A DNA stretch of 32,527 bases, from positions 1 to 32,527 of the forward strand of contig JAEPNQ010000046.1 of assembly GCA_017643305.1 (NCBI GenBank), written 5' to 3'. The notes beneath the pieces are model-generated. The model made no database searches, had not been told where the DNA came from, and saw nothing but the letters and a program-made list of their open reading frames with translations. Numbering within the stretch: position 1 is the stretch's first letter; every line of letters starts with the position of its first letter. This document shows positions 8,217 to 16,830 of this stretch, piece by piece. The DNA is from Marinibacterium sp. GTDB taxonomy: Bacteria; Pseudomonadota; Alphaproteobacteria; Rhodobacterales; Rhodobacteraceae. A program made the position numbers and the translations under genes.

Positions 8217-8989
8217 CGACCGCGCTGGCCCTTCTGCGCCGCTGGGTGGTCGGCTATTTCAACGCCCACGACAAGGCCGTGGCGCGCGCGATTTGTGCGC
8301 CAGACTACGCGCTGTCGATCGGCAATGTCGTTTTCGCCGGTCGGGATGATGCGTGGCTGCCGGCGGTCGACGTGCAGATGCAGGCCTATCCCGGCATGGG
8401 CATGACCGTGCACCAGACACTGGCGGGCGAAGGCTGGGCGGCGATCTGGTTCAGCGAACACGGCGCCACCAAGGGCTCCGCCGCGGCCTGGTCGGGGGTG
8501 GGGATCTACCGGTCGAACGGTGAGGTCCTGACCGGCTGCGTCGCGCAAGAAGATTACATGACTCGCCGCCGCCAACTGAAATCGGGCGTGGTCGATCCGG
8601 TCGATCCGCCGTCGGCGGCCCCCTGGGATACGCAGCCTGAACCGCGCAATCCCGAGGCGGAAGCCGCGGTGCTGGACTGGTTGAAGGGAAGTTGGCCCAA
8701 ACCCGAGGCGGCGGTGCGCTGCGATGACGAACACATCACCGGTACGCCGCTGGAGTTCGATGTGGATGACACGGCTGTCGGCGAGATGCTGTCCTCGGGG
8801 GACTATGTCGCTTTCAATGTCCGCCAGTCGGGCACCTATCGTGGCGGCCTGCCCGCTCCGGCCGTTGGCCCGCGGGTGGAAACGCTCGACTGCAACGGGA
8901 TCGTGCGGATTTACGACGGTCAGGTCGTCGAAGGACGGGTGATCCGCGACCGTATGGGGCTCTGGGCCCGGATGAGGGCGGCGGCATGA
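8213..8989 (+). CDS. Tandem SnoaL/NTF2-like protein
   Basis: A 258-residue protein. Two halves each resemble a SnoaL/nuclear transport factor 2-like domain. The first spans about 1-125 (LLRRWVVGYFNAHD start) and the second about 150-258 (EAAVLDWLKGSW start, then a strand-rich end with RIYDGQVVEGRVIRDR). This fold includes ketosteroid isomerases, polyketide cyclases and limonene epoxide hydrolase. I cannot identify catalytic residues. It overlaps both neighbours by ATGA junctions and so belongs to the pathway. It may isomerise or hydrate an intermediate, or hold a ligand. The double-domain form is less common than a single domain. Confidence 0.7.
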   Translation: MTTALALLRRWVVGYFNAHDKAVARAICAPDYALSIGNVVFAGRDDAWLPAVDVQMQAYPGMGMTVHQTLAGEGWAAIWFSEHGATKGSAAAWSGVGIYRSNGEVLTGCVAQEDYMTRRRQLKSGVVDPVDPPSAAPWDTQPEPRNPEAEAAVLDWLKGSWPKPEAAVRCDDEHITGTPLEFDVDDTAVGEMLSSGDYVAFNVRQSGTYRGGLPAPAVGPRVETLDCNGIVRIYDGQVVEGRVIRDRMGLWARMRAAA

Positions 8990-9759
8990 ACGTGGAGACC
9001 GACAAAGTCCGCGTCACCCGCGACGGTGCGATCTTGGTGGTGACGATCAACCGCCCCGAACGCCGCAACGCCATCGACCGCGAGACCTCGGTGGCGCTGG
9101 CCGGGGCGTTCGATCTGCTGGACAGGGACGACGCGCTGTCGATTGGCATCCTGACCGGCGCGGGCGACCATTTCTGCGCCGGGATGGACCTCAAGGCCTT
9201 TGTCGCCGGTGAACGCGTGGAACTGCCCGGTCGCGGGCTGGCAGGACTGACCGAAAGAGCGCCCGAAAAACCCCTGATCGCCGCCGTCGAAGGATACGCG
9301 CTGGCCGGCGGGTTCGAGATTGCCCTGGCCTGCGACCTGATCGTGGCTTCGGAAGCCGCGAATTTTGGCCTGCCCGAGGCGAAACGTGGGCTGATCGCGG
9401 GTTCGGGCGGGCTGGTGCGCCTGCCCGAGCGCATGCCGCGCCAGATCGCCATGGAATGCGCACTGACAGGTCGGATGATCCCGGCGGCCGAGGCCGAACG
9501 CTGGGGGCTGGCGAACCGTCTCTGCGCCCCTGGAGAGGTGCTGGAAACAGCCCGGACACTAGCCGCCGAGATCGCCCGGAACGCCCCGATGTCGCTGATC
9601 GCCAGCAAGCAGATCATCGCCAATGCAGGCCGCTGGCCGGAGGACAGCCTCTGGCCGCGGCAAAACGAGATTCTGGAGCGTGTCATTACTTCTCAGGATG
9701 CACGCGAAGGCGCTGCCGCCTTTGCCGAGAAAAGACCACCGGTCTGGACGGGCCGGTAA
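8986..9759 (+). CDS. Enoyl-CoA hydratase/isomerase family protein
   Basis: A 257-residue crotonase-fold enzyme. The oxyanion-hole residues lie in CAGMDLKAF (64-72) and ALAGGFE (105-111). Glu111 and Glu131 (FGLPE) have the same 20-residue spacing as Glu144 and Glu164 of rat mitochondrial hydratase, so both catalytic acids are kept and true hydratase chemistry is likely. It hydrates a 2-enoyl-CoA to the 3-hydroxyacyl-CoA, which the dehydrogenase encoded upstream could oxidise. ATGA overlap with the SnoaL-like gene indicates translational coupling. Confidence 0.9.
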   Translation: MNVETDKVRVTRDGAILVVTINRPERRNAIDRETSVALAGAFDLLDRDDALSIGILTGAGDHFCAGMDLKAFVAGERVELPGRGLAGLTERAPEKPLIAAVEGYALAGGFEIALACDLIVASEAANFGLPEAKRGLIAGSGGLVRLPERMPRQIAMECALTGRMIPAAEAERWGLANRLCAPGEVLETARTLAAEIARNAPMSLIASKQIIANAGRWPEDSLWPRQNEILERVITSQDAREGAAAFAEKRPPVWTGR

Positions 9760-9785
9760 TCGCCGCATCCGCGGCAACACCCAAA

Positions 9786-9804
9786 ACATGCCAGAGGGGC
9801 ATGT
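9786..9804 (+). promoter_or_regulatory. Intercistronic stem-loop before the TRAP genes
   Basis: ACATGCC (9786-9792) pairs with GGCATGT (9798-9804) around a 5-base loop. It sits in the 64-base gap between the hydratase stop and the TRAP binding-protein start, just before the AGGAGGA ribosome binding site. There is no T-run. It may set relative expression or protect the binding-protein mRNA. Confidence 0.4.
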
Positions 9805-9823
9805 CCCAAGAGGAGGAAGTGAA

Positions 9824-10951
9824 ATGAAACTCAAGACCGCACTTCGTGCAACCTGCGCTGCGGCGGCGATGGTTCTGATGGCCGCGTCTGCCCAGGCCCG
9901 CGACGTCAAGATCGTTGTCGGCGTCCCGCCCGGCAGCGGCGCACATTTCGGCGTTGACGCCTTTGCCGAGGATCTGGCCGCTCGCACTGACGGCGAGCTG
10001 AAGGTCCGTGTCCTGCCAGCGTCGCTCCTGAACCTTGTGCAGACTTTCGGCGGCATGAAAGACGGCGTCGTTGACGGTGGTTACCTGGTGCTGAACTACT
10101 TCCCGGCGGACCTGCCCGAGGCAACGCTGCCCATCGAACTGGCAATGCTGGGCAAGAACGCCTTCGCCATGGCCGGTGCGATGAGCGAATACATCCTGAC
10201 CTGCGAGCCCTGCATCGCTGAGCGGCTGAAAAACAACCAGGTGCCGCTGGGCAACGCCTCGACCGGGGCCTATGCCATCATTGGCACCTCGCCGATGACC
10301 AATGCCGAGGAATTGGCCGGCAAGAAGATCCGTGCCGCCGGAGGTTCCTGGACTCGCTGGGCCGCAGCCAATGGCGCGGTTGGGGTCAGCCTGCCGGGCA
10401 ACGAGATTTTCGAAGCGATGTCGCAGGGCACCATCGATGGCGCGTTCAATGCCCCGTCAGAGTTGACCTCGATCCGGCTGATCGACGTGGCCACCGATGT
10501 CACCGTCAATATGCCCGGCGGCACTGTGCACGGGCTCGACGTGATGAGCGTCAACCGCGACTTCTGGAAATCGCTCAGCACCGAAGAGCGCCGCGCCTAT
10601 CTGGATGCCGCCGCCCTGGGCAACGCCGCGACCACCTGGAAGTTCGCCAACGACGTGGCCGAAAACCTGAAACTGGCCAAGGAAAAGGGTCTGAACATCC
10701 ATGAGGCTTCGGCCGAGATGATTGCGGCATCGGACGCGGCGATCGAAGCCGACCTGGCAAACATCGCCAAGATCGCCAAGGAAACCCACGGCATCGAGGA
10801 TGCCGAGGCCAAGATCGCCCGTTTCGTCGAACTGGTGAAGAAATGGGAAGGCCTTGTGCCGATGGACCGTGACTGGACCCCGGAAGAGATAGCCGAGGTC
10901 TATCGCGCCGAGATCTTCTCCAAGATCGACGCCGCGAGCTACGGTCTGTAA
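9824..10951 (+). CDS. TRAP transporter substrate-binding protein (DctP family)
   Basis: A 375-residue periplasmic solute receptor. Its Sec signal peptide is about 25 residues (hydrophobic run CAAAAMVLMAASAQA, cleavage probably after AQA). It has a typical DctP-family body with SMTNAEELAGKKIRAAG-like and GTIDGAF elements. The pair Cys127/Cys130 (CEPC) could form a disulfide. The start is set by AGGAGGA seven bases before the ATG, and the signal peptide begins exactly there. It should bind an organic acid and hand it to the two membrane subunits that follow. The substrate is presumably what the surrounding catabolic enzymes degrade. Confidence 0.9.
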   Translation: MKLKTALRATCAAAAMVLMAASAQARDVKIVVGVPPGSGAHFGVDAFAEDLAARTDGELKVRVLPASLLNLVQTFGGMKDGVVDGGYLVLNYFPADLPEATLPIELAMLGKNAFAMAGAMSEYILTCEPCIAERLKNNQVPLGNASTGAYAIIGTSPMTNAEELAGKKIRAAGGSWTRWAAANGAVGVSLPGNEIFEAMSQGTIDGAFNAPSELTSIRLIDVATDVTVNMPGGTVHGLDVMSVNRDFWKSLSTEERRAYLDAAALGNAATTWKFANDVAENLKLAKEKGLNIHEASAEMIAASDAAIEADLANIAKIAKETHGIEDAEAKIARFVELVKKWEGLVPMDRDWTPEEIAEVYRAEIFSKIDAASYGL

Positions 10952-10969
10952 AGAACAGGGCCCGGAAAC

Positions 10970-11524
10970 ATGGCACTTCAATGGACAGTGTACTTCGTCC
11001 GATGGCTTGACCGGGCCTTGATCCTCATCGCCACCATTGGATTGGTGGCGATGATGGTTCACATCAGCCTGGATATCCTCTCCAGCCTGATCCTGAACGC
11101 GCCGATCGCCATAACCTCGGCGGTCGTAACCCACTATTACATGATCGCGGTGGCCTTCCTGCCAATCCTGGCCGCCGAGTATCGCGGCGCCCATATCGGG
11201 GTCAGCCTGGCAACCGACCGTTTGCCGACCCGTGTCCGGCATCTGCTGGAAACCTTCGTGCTGGCGATCACCGCCGGAATCTATGGCCTGCTGACCGCCC
11301 AGTCCTGGCAGCAGGCAGTCGAAAAATTCAGGATCTCTGCCTACGTCATCGAACAGACCAGCAAGATCTATGTCTGGCCGTCCTATTTCATGCTGCCCGC
11401 CGCCTTTGGTGCCATGACGCTGCTGCTGGCGCTCAAGGTCGTCTTTCGCGTGACGACCGGCTCTGATCATACCCTTTTCGCGCGCCACGAGGCCGGCACG
11501 CCTGCGGAGGCCAATCGTGACTGA
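10970..11524 (+). CDS. TRAP transporter small permease (DctQ family)
   Basis: A 184-residue protein with four hydrophobic segments, as expected for the small membrane subunit of tripartite ATP-independent transporters. It follows the binding-protein gene by 18 bases, and its stop overlaps the large-subunit start by 8 bases. It works in the inner membrane in complex with the DctM subunit. The sequence is divergent, as is normal for DctQ, so assignment rests partly on position and topology. Confidence 0.88.
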   Translation: MALQWTVYFVRWLDRALILIATIGLVAMMVHISLDILSSLILNAPIAITSAVVTHYYMIAVAFLPILAAEYRGAHIGVSLATDRLPTRVRHLLETFVLAITAGIYGLLTAQSWQQAVEKFRISAYVIEQTSKIYVWPSYFMLPAAFGAMTLLLALKVVFRVTTGSDHTLFARHEAGTPAEANRD

Positions 11525-12821
11525 CGTGATGATCGGATCGGCTGGTATCCTGGCCCTGCTCGTCCTGATCGCGGCGAACATGCATATCGGGATCGCGCTG
11601 ATCCTGGTGTCCTATGTCGGGCTGATCGCGCTTGTGGGTCCCACTGGCGCCTGGGGCATGCTTGAAGTCGTGCCTTACACGTTCATCTCGAACTGGACGC
11701 TTTCGTCGGTGCCGATGTTCGTTTTCATGGGGTACATCTGTTTCAGCGCCGACCTCACCCGCGGGCTGTTCGACGCGGCGCGGCTTTGGCTCGCGCGGCT
11801 GCCGGGAGGGCTGGCCATCGCCTCAGTCTTTGGCTGTTCCGGGTTCGCCGCCGTCACCGGGTCCAGCGTGGCCTGCGCGGCGGCGATGGGCAAGGTTGCG
11901 GTGCCCGAAATGCTGCGCAACGGCTATGACGCAAGGCTGGCCACCGGAACGGTCGCCGCCGCTGGCACCGTCGGCGCGCTGATCCCGCCCAGCATCCTGC
12001 TGATCGTGTTCGGCGTGATCGCACAAGTGTCGATCAACGACCTGTTCCTGGGCGGTATCGGCGCCGGCATCGCGACCGCAATCACCTACGTCGCGGTGAT
12101 CCTGATCCGGGTGAAGCTGAACCCGTCCCTGGCCCCCAGCGTGACCGAAGAGGTCAGCTGGCGGGCGCGTTTCGCGGCTCTGAAAGGCGCGCTGCCGGTG
12201 ATGCTGTTGATCCTGGGTGTTTTGGGCGGCCTCTTTGGCGGGTTCTTCACCGCCACCCAGGCTGGTGCAGTCGGGGCGCTCTTGTCGATGGGTGTTGCGG
12301 CGGTGCATGGACGGTTGAGCCTGTTCGTTCTGCAACGGGCTGTCATCGATACACTGGCGACCTGCGGAAGCCTCTTTATCGTGACCATCGGCGCCAGCAT
12401 GCTGACTCGGTTCCTGACCATGTCCGGCCTCGGTTTCATGATCTCGGACGCGGTGGACTGGCTGGGCGCCTCGCCAGTCTTGCTGCTGATCGCCATCGCG
12501 CTGGTCTACATGGTTCTGGGCATGTTTCTGGAACCCATCGGGGCGATGCTGATCACGCTGCCGATCTTTCTGCCGCTGGTGGCCACGGCGGGGATTGATG
12601 CGATCTGGTTCGGGGTCTTCGTCGCCAAGCTGCTTGAGGTCGGCATGATCACCCCGCCCATCGGGATGAATGTCTTTGTGCTCAGTTCCACCGTGGGCCG
12701 CGCCGCGCCGACCGACATCGTGTTCCGGGGCGTCCTGTGGTTCTTCGTCGCCGACATCCTGCTGCTGGGCCTGCTGATCTGGGCCCCGTCCATCATCACC
12801 TTTATCCCGTCGCTGTTCTGA
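11517..12821 (+). CDS. TRAP transporter large permease (DctM family)
   Basis: A 434-residue polytopic membrane protein with about a dozen hydrophobic segments. Recognisable DctM elements include [37 protein letters not shown] and the C-terminal half with [17 protein letters not shown] and [10 protein letters not shown]. The start is GTG at 11517, overlapping the DctQ stop. This subunit carries the sodium-driven transport path. With DctP and DctQ it imports one carboxylate-type solute. Confidence 0.92.
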   Translation: MTDVMIGSAGILALLVLIAANMHIGIALILVSYVGLIALVGPTGAWGMLEVVPYTFISNWTLSSVPMFVFMGYICFSADLTRGLFDAARLWLARLPGGLAIASVFGCSGFAAVTGSSVACAAAMGKVAVPEMLRNGYDARLATGTVAAAGTVGALIPPSILLIVFGVIAQVSINDLFLGGIGAGIATAITYVAVILIRVKLNPSLAPSVTEEVSWRARFAALKGALPVMLLILGVLGGLFGGFFTATQAGAVGALLSMGVAAVHGRLSLFVLQRAVIDTLATCGSLFIVTIGASMLTRFLTMSGLGFMISDAVDWLGASPVLLLIAIALVYMVLGMFLEPIGAMLITLPIFLPLVATAGIDAIWFGVFVAKLLEVGMITPPIGMNVFVLSSTVGRAAPTDIVFRGVLWFFVADILLLGLLIWAPSIITFIPSLF

Positions 12822-12849
12822 CGGTCCTGACCAACCAAGGAGATCTTCC

Positions 12850-14034
12850 ATGAAAGACGCGGTCATCGTTTCCATAGCCCGCACCGGCATTGGACGTGCC
12901 TTCAAGGGCGGGTTGAACGCCACGAAATCCCCCACCATGATGGGCCATGCCATAAACCACGCGGTCCAGCGCGCCGGCATCGATGCGGCCGAGATCGACG
13001 ACGCGGTGATCGGCACGGTCCTGGCGTCGGGAACGGCGGGCATGAACCTTGCGCGCAACGCCGTCTTTGCCGCCGGGCTACCGGTGTCGGTCGCGGCCCA
13101 GACCATCGACCGGCAATGCGCCTCGGGCCTGATGGCCGTGGCCACCGCGGCCAAGCAGATCATGGTCGACGGCATGCAGATCACCATCGCGGGTGGTCAG
13201 GACAACATCACAGCCGTGCAGGGCCCCTATTTCGAGGCAGCGATGGCGGCAATGGACCCGAATGTCACCGCACAGGTCGAACACGCCTACATGCCGATGC
13301 TGAAGACCGCCGAATTCGTTGCGCAGAAATACGGCATCAGCCGCGAGGCGCAGGACGAATACGCGCTGAGTTCCCAGCAGCGCACCGCCGCCGCGCAAGA
13401 GGCCGGGCGGTTCGATGCCGAGATCGTGCCGTTCTCGACCCAAACGGCGGTTAAGGACAAGGAAACCGGTGAAGTCAGCCTACAGGACATCACGCTGGCA
13501 AAGGACGAAGGCAACCGCCCCTCGACTACGCTGGAGTCTCTGCAAGGCCTGAACCCGGTGATCGAGGGCGGTTGCGTGACCGCCGGTAATGCCAGTCAGC
13601 TTTCCGACGGCGCTAGCGCACTGGTTCTGATGGAGGGCGCCGAGGCAGCCCGGCGCGGGGTTGAACCGCTGGGTATCTATCGCGGCATGGCCGTGGCCGG
13701 TTGTGCGCCCGAGGAAATGGGGATCGGCCCGGTCTATGCGGTGCTGAAGCTGCTGAAGCAGCACGGGTTGACGGTCGATGACATCGGCCTGTGGGAATTG
13801 AACGAAGCCTTCGCCTGCCAGGCGCTTCACTGCCGCGACCAGTTGGGGATCGACCCCGAGATCTACAACGTAAACGGCGGCGCGATTTCGATCGGCCATC
13901 CCTATGGTATGACCGGCGCCCGCCTGACCGGCCACGCGCTGATCGAGGGCAAGCGTCGCGGTGCCAAATATGTCGTCGTCACCATGTGCGTCGGCGGCGG
14001 AATGGGCGCGGCGGGTCTGTTCGAGGTCGCCTGA
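12850..14034 (+). CDS. Acetyl-CoA acyltransferase (thiolase)
   Basis: A 394-residue thiolase of standard length. The nucleophilic Cys90 is in DRQCASG, the NEAF motif is present, His350 lies in [16 protein letters not shown], and Cys380 is in [12 protein letters not shown], so all active-site residues are kept. AAGGAGA precedes the ATG by about eight bases. It would cleave the 3-ketoacyl-CoA made by the dehydrogenase into acetyl-CoA (or propionyl-CoA) and a shortened acyl-CoA, closing the beta-oxidation sequence. It follows the TRAP genes by 28 bases and is the last gene of the operon. Confidence 0.92.
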   Translation: MKDAVIVSIARTGIGRAFKGGLNATKSPTMMGHAINHAVQRAGIDAAEIDDAVIGTVLASGTAGMNLARNAVFAAGLPVSVAAQTIDRQCASGLMAVATAAKQIMVDGMQITIAGGQDNITAVQGPYFEAAMAAMDPNVTAQVEHAYMPMLKTAEFVAQKYGISREAQDEYALSSQQRTAAAQEAGRFDAEIVPFSTQTAVKDKETGEVSLQDITLAKDEGNRPSTTLESLQGLNPVIEGGCVTAGNASQLSDGASALVLMEGAEAARRGVEPLGIYRGMAVAGCAPEEMGIGPVYAVLKLLKQHGLTVDDIGLWELNEAFACQALHCRDQLGIDPEIYNVNGGAISIGHPYGMTGARLTGHALIEGKRRGAKYVVVTMCVGGGMGAAGLFEVA

Positions 14035-14577
14035 CACTCAATTCGACCAAGCAGCAATGAACAGCTGAACCCAGCACGTTATCCTGGCTCAGCGGCAAGC
14101 CCGGATCCGCAACAAAACGGCCTCCGCGTCGCCGGTGCAATGGCATTGTTGGCCCAACGCGTATTTCGCGTGCGCAGCGAACGGAAGGTTCGACGGGCCG
14201 CAAAGCGGCATTGTGCCTCGACGCTCAAGGTCCGCTTTGACCGACAGCGCCACTTTCAGTCAACTGGGTGAAAGACCGGAAAGTCCCGCACAAAGTGCAT
14301 CGGCACAGCTTCTAGCGAACGACCGCGTTGAGCCCAAAGTCACCAATGCTGCGCGATCTACGAACTGGAGAAAACTGCGCTAAGCCGACATTTACGGGAG
14401 AACACGCTGTGTGATCATTGGCATACGGCACACTTCGCTTTGTATTCAAGCTTCTGGCCTGCGGTTAAACAGCTTTGCAAACACGTTCATTGGATTGCCG
14501 ACCCGATAATAGGCTGTACTTTTGCAGTTCGGGCATGGCCGTGACAAATCTGTTCAAGCTATTTATGTCTTTTCGCT
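14035..14577. other. Intergenic region between the catabolic operon and the LysR gene
   Basis: About 540 bases with no supportable gene. A hairpin near the thiolase end may terminate transcription. The middle (about 14150-14240) has the look of degraded dispersed intergenic sequence. The last 100 bases must hold the promoter of the LysR gene, but I cannot place it. Confidence 0.55.
14064..14093 (+). terminator. Stem-loop after the thiolase gene
   Basis: GCTGA (14064-14068) pairs with TCAGC (14089-14093), and inner CCAG pairs with CTGG, with single-base bulges. It begins 30 bases after the thiolase stop, where the operon should end. There is no T-tract, so factor-dependent termination or 3'-end protection is more likely than intrinsic termination. 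Confidence 0.4.
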
Positions 14578-15510
14578 ATGAATATGCGGCAGCTGGAAGC
14601 CTTTCGTGCAACGATGCGCAGCGGATCCATTACGGAAGCCGCCGCGATGATGCATATCTCTCAACCCAGCGTCAGCCGGTTGATTGCGGATCTGGAGCGC
14701 ACGATCGGGTTCCCGCTTTTTCTTCGATCCGGACGCGGGCTGGCCCCAACAGTGGAGGCCAGGACATTCTATCAGGGTGTTGAAGGCATGTTTGTCGGCA
14801 TCGACCGGCTGCAAGAGCTTGCTGATGCCATTCGAACCACGAACACGGGTGAAATCAGCATTGGCACGATCCAGTCCATCGCGGCCATCGAACTGCCCAA
14901 GGCGGTGAAGGTCCTGCACCGGCGCCTGCCGGACATTAGTTTCATGATCCAATCCCGCAACACGCCTGCGATTCTTGATGCGATCCAGATGCACCAGATT
15001 GATCTGGGCATCGTGGGGCGTGAACCTCCCTATGACGGGGTCGAAGTGCTGTACCAAACCGCAGCGCCCTATGTGTGTCTGATCCCAGAGGACTACGCAC
15101 TTGCAGATCAACAGGGTCCCGTGGACCTTGAAGAACTGGCGACAACCGAAGAGTTTGTCACCTTTGGCGGGGCTTTTCCCGACAGCATGATGTCAATGGA
15201 TCGGGACCTGGCAGAAAAACTGCAACGCGGCTCGCGTTTATCAGCCACCAACATGCCGGTCACCGGGGCATTGGTGCGTGAAACCGGGGCATTGGCGATC
15301 TGCGATCCCTTCACCGCCGAGCAAACCGTGCGGATGGGCGGGGTGGTGTTCCGGCCCGTGATGCAGGATCTGAAATATCACGTTTCGCTGATTGCACCGG
15401 GACGGGACCGGCTGTCGCGCGCCGCGCTTGCGTTCGTCGACGTCCTATCCGAGCAGCTGGACCGTCGGGTGTCCGAGGTTCAGAGATTTCGCAGCGATGG
15501 GGTCACATAG
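14578..15510 (+). CDS. LysR-family transcriptional regulator
   Basis: A 310-residue LysR regulator. The N-terminal winged helix-turn-helix covers about residues 1-60 (MRQLEAFRATMRSGSITEAA, then ISQPSVSRLIADLE). A periplasmic-binding-like effector domain follows. No strong ribosome binding site precedes the ATG at 14578, and the ATG two codons later is an alternative. It lies 45 bases upstream of the hydroxyacid dehydrogenase gene on the same strand, so it may control and be part of the same transcript. The co-inducer is unknown. Confidence 0.88.
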   Translation: MNMRQLEAFRATMRSGSITEAAAMMHISQPSVSRLIADLERTIGFPLFLRSGRGLAPTVEARTFYQGVEGMFVGIDRLQELADAIRTTNTGEISIGTIQSIAAIELPKAVKVLHRRLPDISFMIQSRNTPAILDAIQMHQIDLGIVGREPPYDGVEVLYQTAAPYVCLIPEDYALADQQGPVDLEELATTEEFVTFGGAFPDSMMSMDRDLAEKLQRGSRLSATNMPVTGALVRETGALAICDPFTAEQTVRMGGVVFRPVMQDLKYHVSLIAPGRDRLSRAALAFVDVLSEQLDRRVSEVQRFRSDGVT

Positions 15511-15555
15511 GCTTTTTGCATACCCTGTCTTGCGAATTCGATTGGTCGGCATCGA

Positions 15556-16809
15556 ATGCGTCGGTTTATCGTCGATCCATTCGCTCATCCTACTCGCGGG
15601 GAATGTCCTATCGCTTCGAAGCTCAAACCCAGTTCGGCCAGCAGGATATTTGACGCAGGCGATGCGCGTAGGCTGGCACGCAAACGATTGCCGCGTCTGG
15701 TATTTGATTTCATCGAAGGCGCGGCCGGTCGTGAGATTTCTGCCATGCGCAACACAAGCCGTTTCGACAGCATCATGTTGCAATCACGCGTCATGGAAGA
15801 CGTGGCTGAACGGTCGCTGAAGACGCAACTTCTGGGCCGAAACTATGACCTTCCTTTTGGCGTTGCGCCGATGGGAATGTGCAACCTCGCCTGTCCCGGA
15901 GCAGATGCATATCTCGGGGCGTTGGCGCGTCAGCGCAATCTGCCTGTCTGCCTGTCGTCGGCCGCTTCCAGCACCATCGAGGACATGCGCCGTTGGGCTG
16001 AAGAGAACGCATGGTTTCAGCTTTATGTCGGGCAATCGTTGGATCATTCGCTGGCTCTTGTGGATCGGGCCAGGACCGCTGGATACGAAACCCTTGTTCT
16101 GACCGTCGACGTGCCACAGGTGTCACGGCGGACGCGAGACTTGCGCAATGGCTTCACCATGCCCTTCGCGATTGGCCCCAGGCAGTTTCTCGATTTTGCC
16201 CTGCATCCGCGATGGTCGCTTGCCACCTTGCGGAACGGAGCGCCAAGCCCAAAGAACTTCGACACGTCGGCAGGCGCCTCCTTCAACCGGCACGCCAGCC
16301 GGGCTGGGGCGGACTGGGCGTTTCTCGACCGCTTGCGCGAGCTCTGGAAGGGTAAACTGATCGTCAAGGGGGTCACCTCGGCAGCCGATGCATTGCGCAT
16401 TCGTTCGGCGGGTGCCGATGCCATCTATGTGTCCAACCACGGCGGGCGGCAACTTGACAGTGCACCGGCGGCTATTGACCTGTTACCACCGATCCGGGCG
16501 GCGGTCGGACCGGGTTATCCGCTGATTTTTGATAGTGGGTTGCGCAGTGGTGAGGACGTGGTCAAGGCGCTGGCACGGGGGGCGGATTTCGTGATGCTTG
16601 GGCGCCCCCTGTTACAGGCGCTGGCGGCAGAAGGAGCGGTCGGGCTCAGCGCATTGGTTAACGCCATTGCCGGCGACATAAGCATTGCGATGGCGCAGCT
16701 TGGCTTGAAAACAATTGACCAAGTGGATGAACATTGCCTCTGGCAGGGTGGAACCGTGCCGCTGACCAAGGATGACCCTGATCTCAAGATAGCCACGAAA
16801 CGCGCCTGA
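15556..16809 (+). CDS. FMN-dependent alpha-hydroxyacid dehydrogenase (LldD/glycolate oxidase family)
   Basis: A 417-residue TIM-barrel flavoenzyme. Family motifs are present: RLPRLVFDFIEG near the N-terminus, FQLYVGQ, TVDVPQVSRRTRDLRNGF, the lysine in LIVKGV, the active-site SNHGGRQLD, and DSGLRSGEDVVKALARGADF. The catalytic His and Arg are intact. The Tyr corresponding to spinach glycolate oxidase Tyr24 is Phe. It oxidises an L-2-hydroxyacid to a 2-oxoacid, probably passing electrons to a quinone or cytochrome. The start is uncertain: ATG 15556 has a weak ribosome binding site but no better in-frame ATG exists. The next gene starts 21 bases downstream, so the 2-oxoacid may feed the ThDP enzyme. 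Confidence 0.85.
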   Translation: MRRFIVDPFAHPTRGECPIASKLKPSSASRIFDAGDARRLARKRLPRLVFDFIEGAAGREISAMRNTSRFDSIMLQSRVMEDVAERSLKTQLLGRNYDLPFGVAPMGMCNLACPGADAYLGALARQRNLPVCLSSAASSTIEDMRRWAEENAWFQLYVGQSLDHSLALVDRARTAGYETLVLTVDVPQVSRRTRDLRNGFTMPFAIGPRQFLDFALHPRWSLATLRNGAPSPKNFDTSAGASFNRHASRAGADWAFLDRLRELWKGKLIVKGVTSAADALRIRSAGADAIYVSNHGGRQLDSAPAAIDLLPPIRAAVGPGYPLIFDSGLRSGEDVVKALARGADFVMLGRPLLQALAAEGAVGLSALVNAIAGDISIAMAQLGLKTIDQVDEHCLWQGGTVPLTKDDPDLKIATKRA

Positions 16810-16830
16810 CCGCGCAGGAGAAAACTGACG

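Noticed and set aside
5503-9759. Acyl-CoA synthetase, acyl-CoA dehydrogenase and hydratase as DmdB, DmdC and DmdD partners of the DmdA-type gene
   Set aside because: DmdC is a long acyl-CoA dehydrogenase of roughly 600 residues, while this one has 391. The genes also belong to the TetR/monooxygenase operon, far from the demethylase.
993-14180. CAGCG-GGAAGGT similarity between about 993-1012 (minus strand) and about 14160-14180 (plus strand)
   Set aside because: Only 13-15 bases are shared, with a gap. This is too short to call a repeat without a genome-wide search.
14135-14383. Possible small gene between the thiolase and LysR genes
   Set aside because: No ribosome binding site, no recognisable motif, and the composition matches decayed intergenic DNA.
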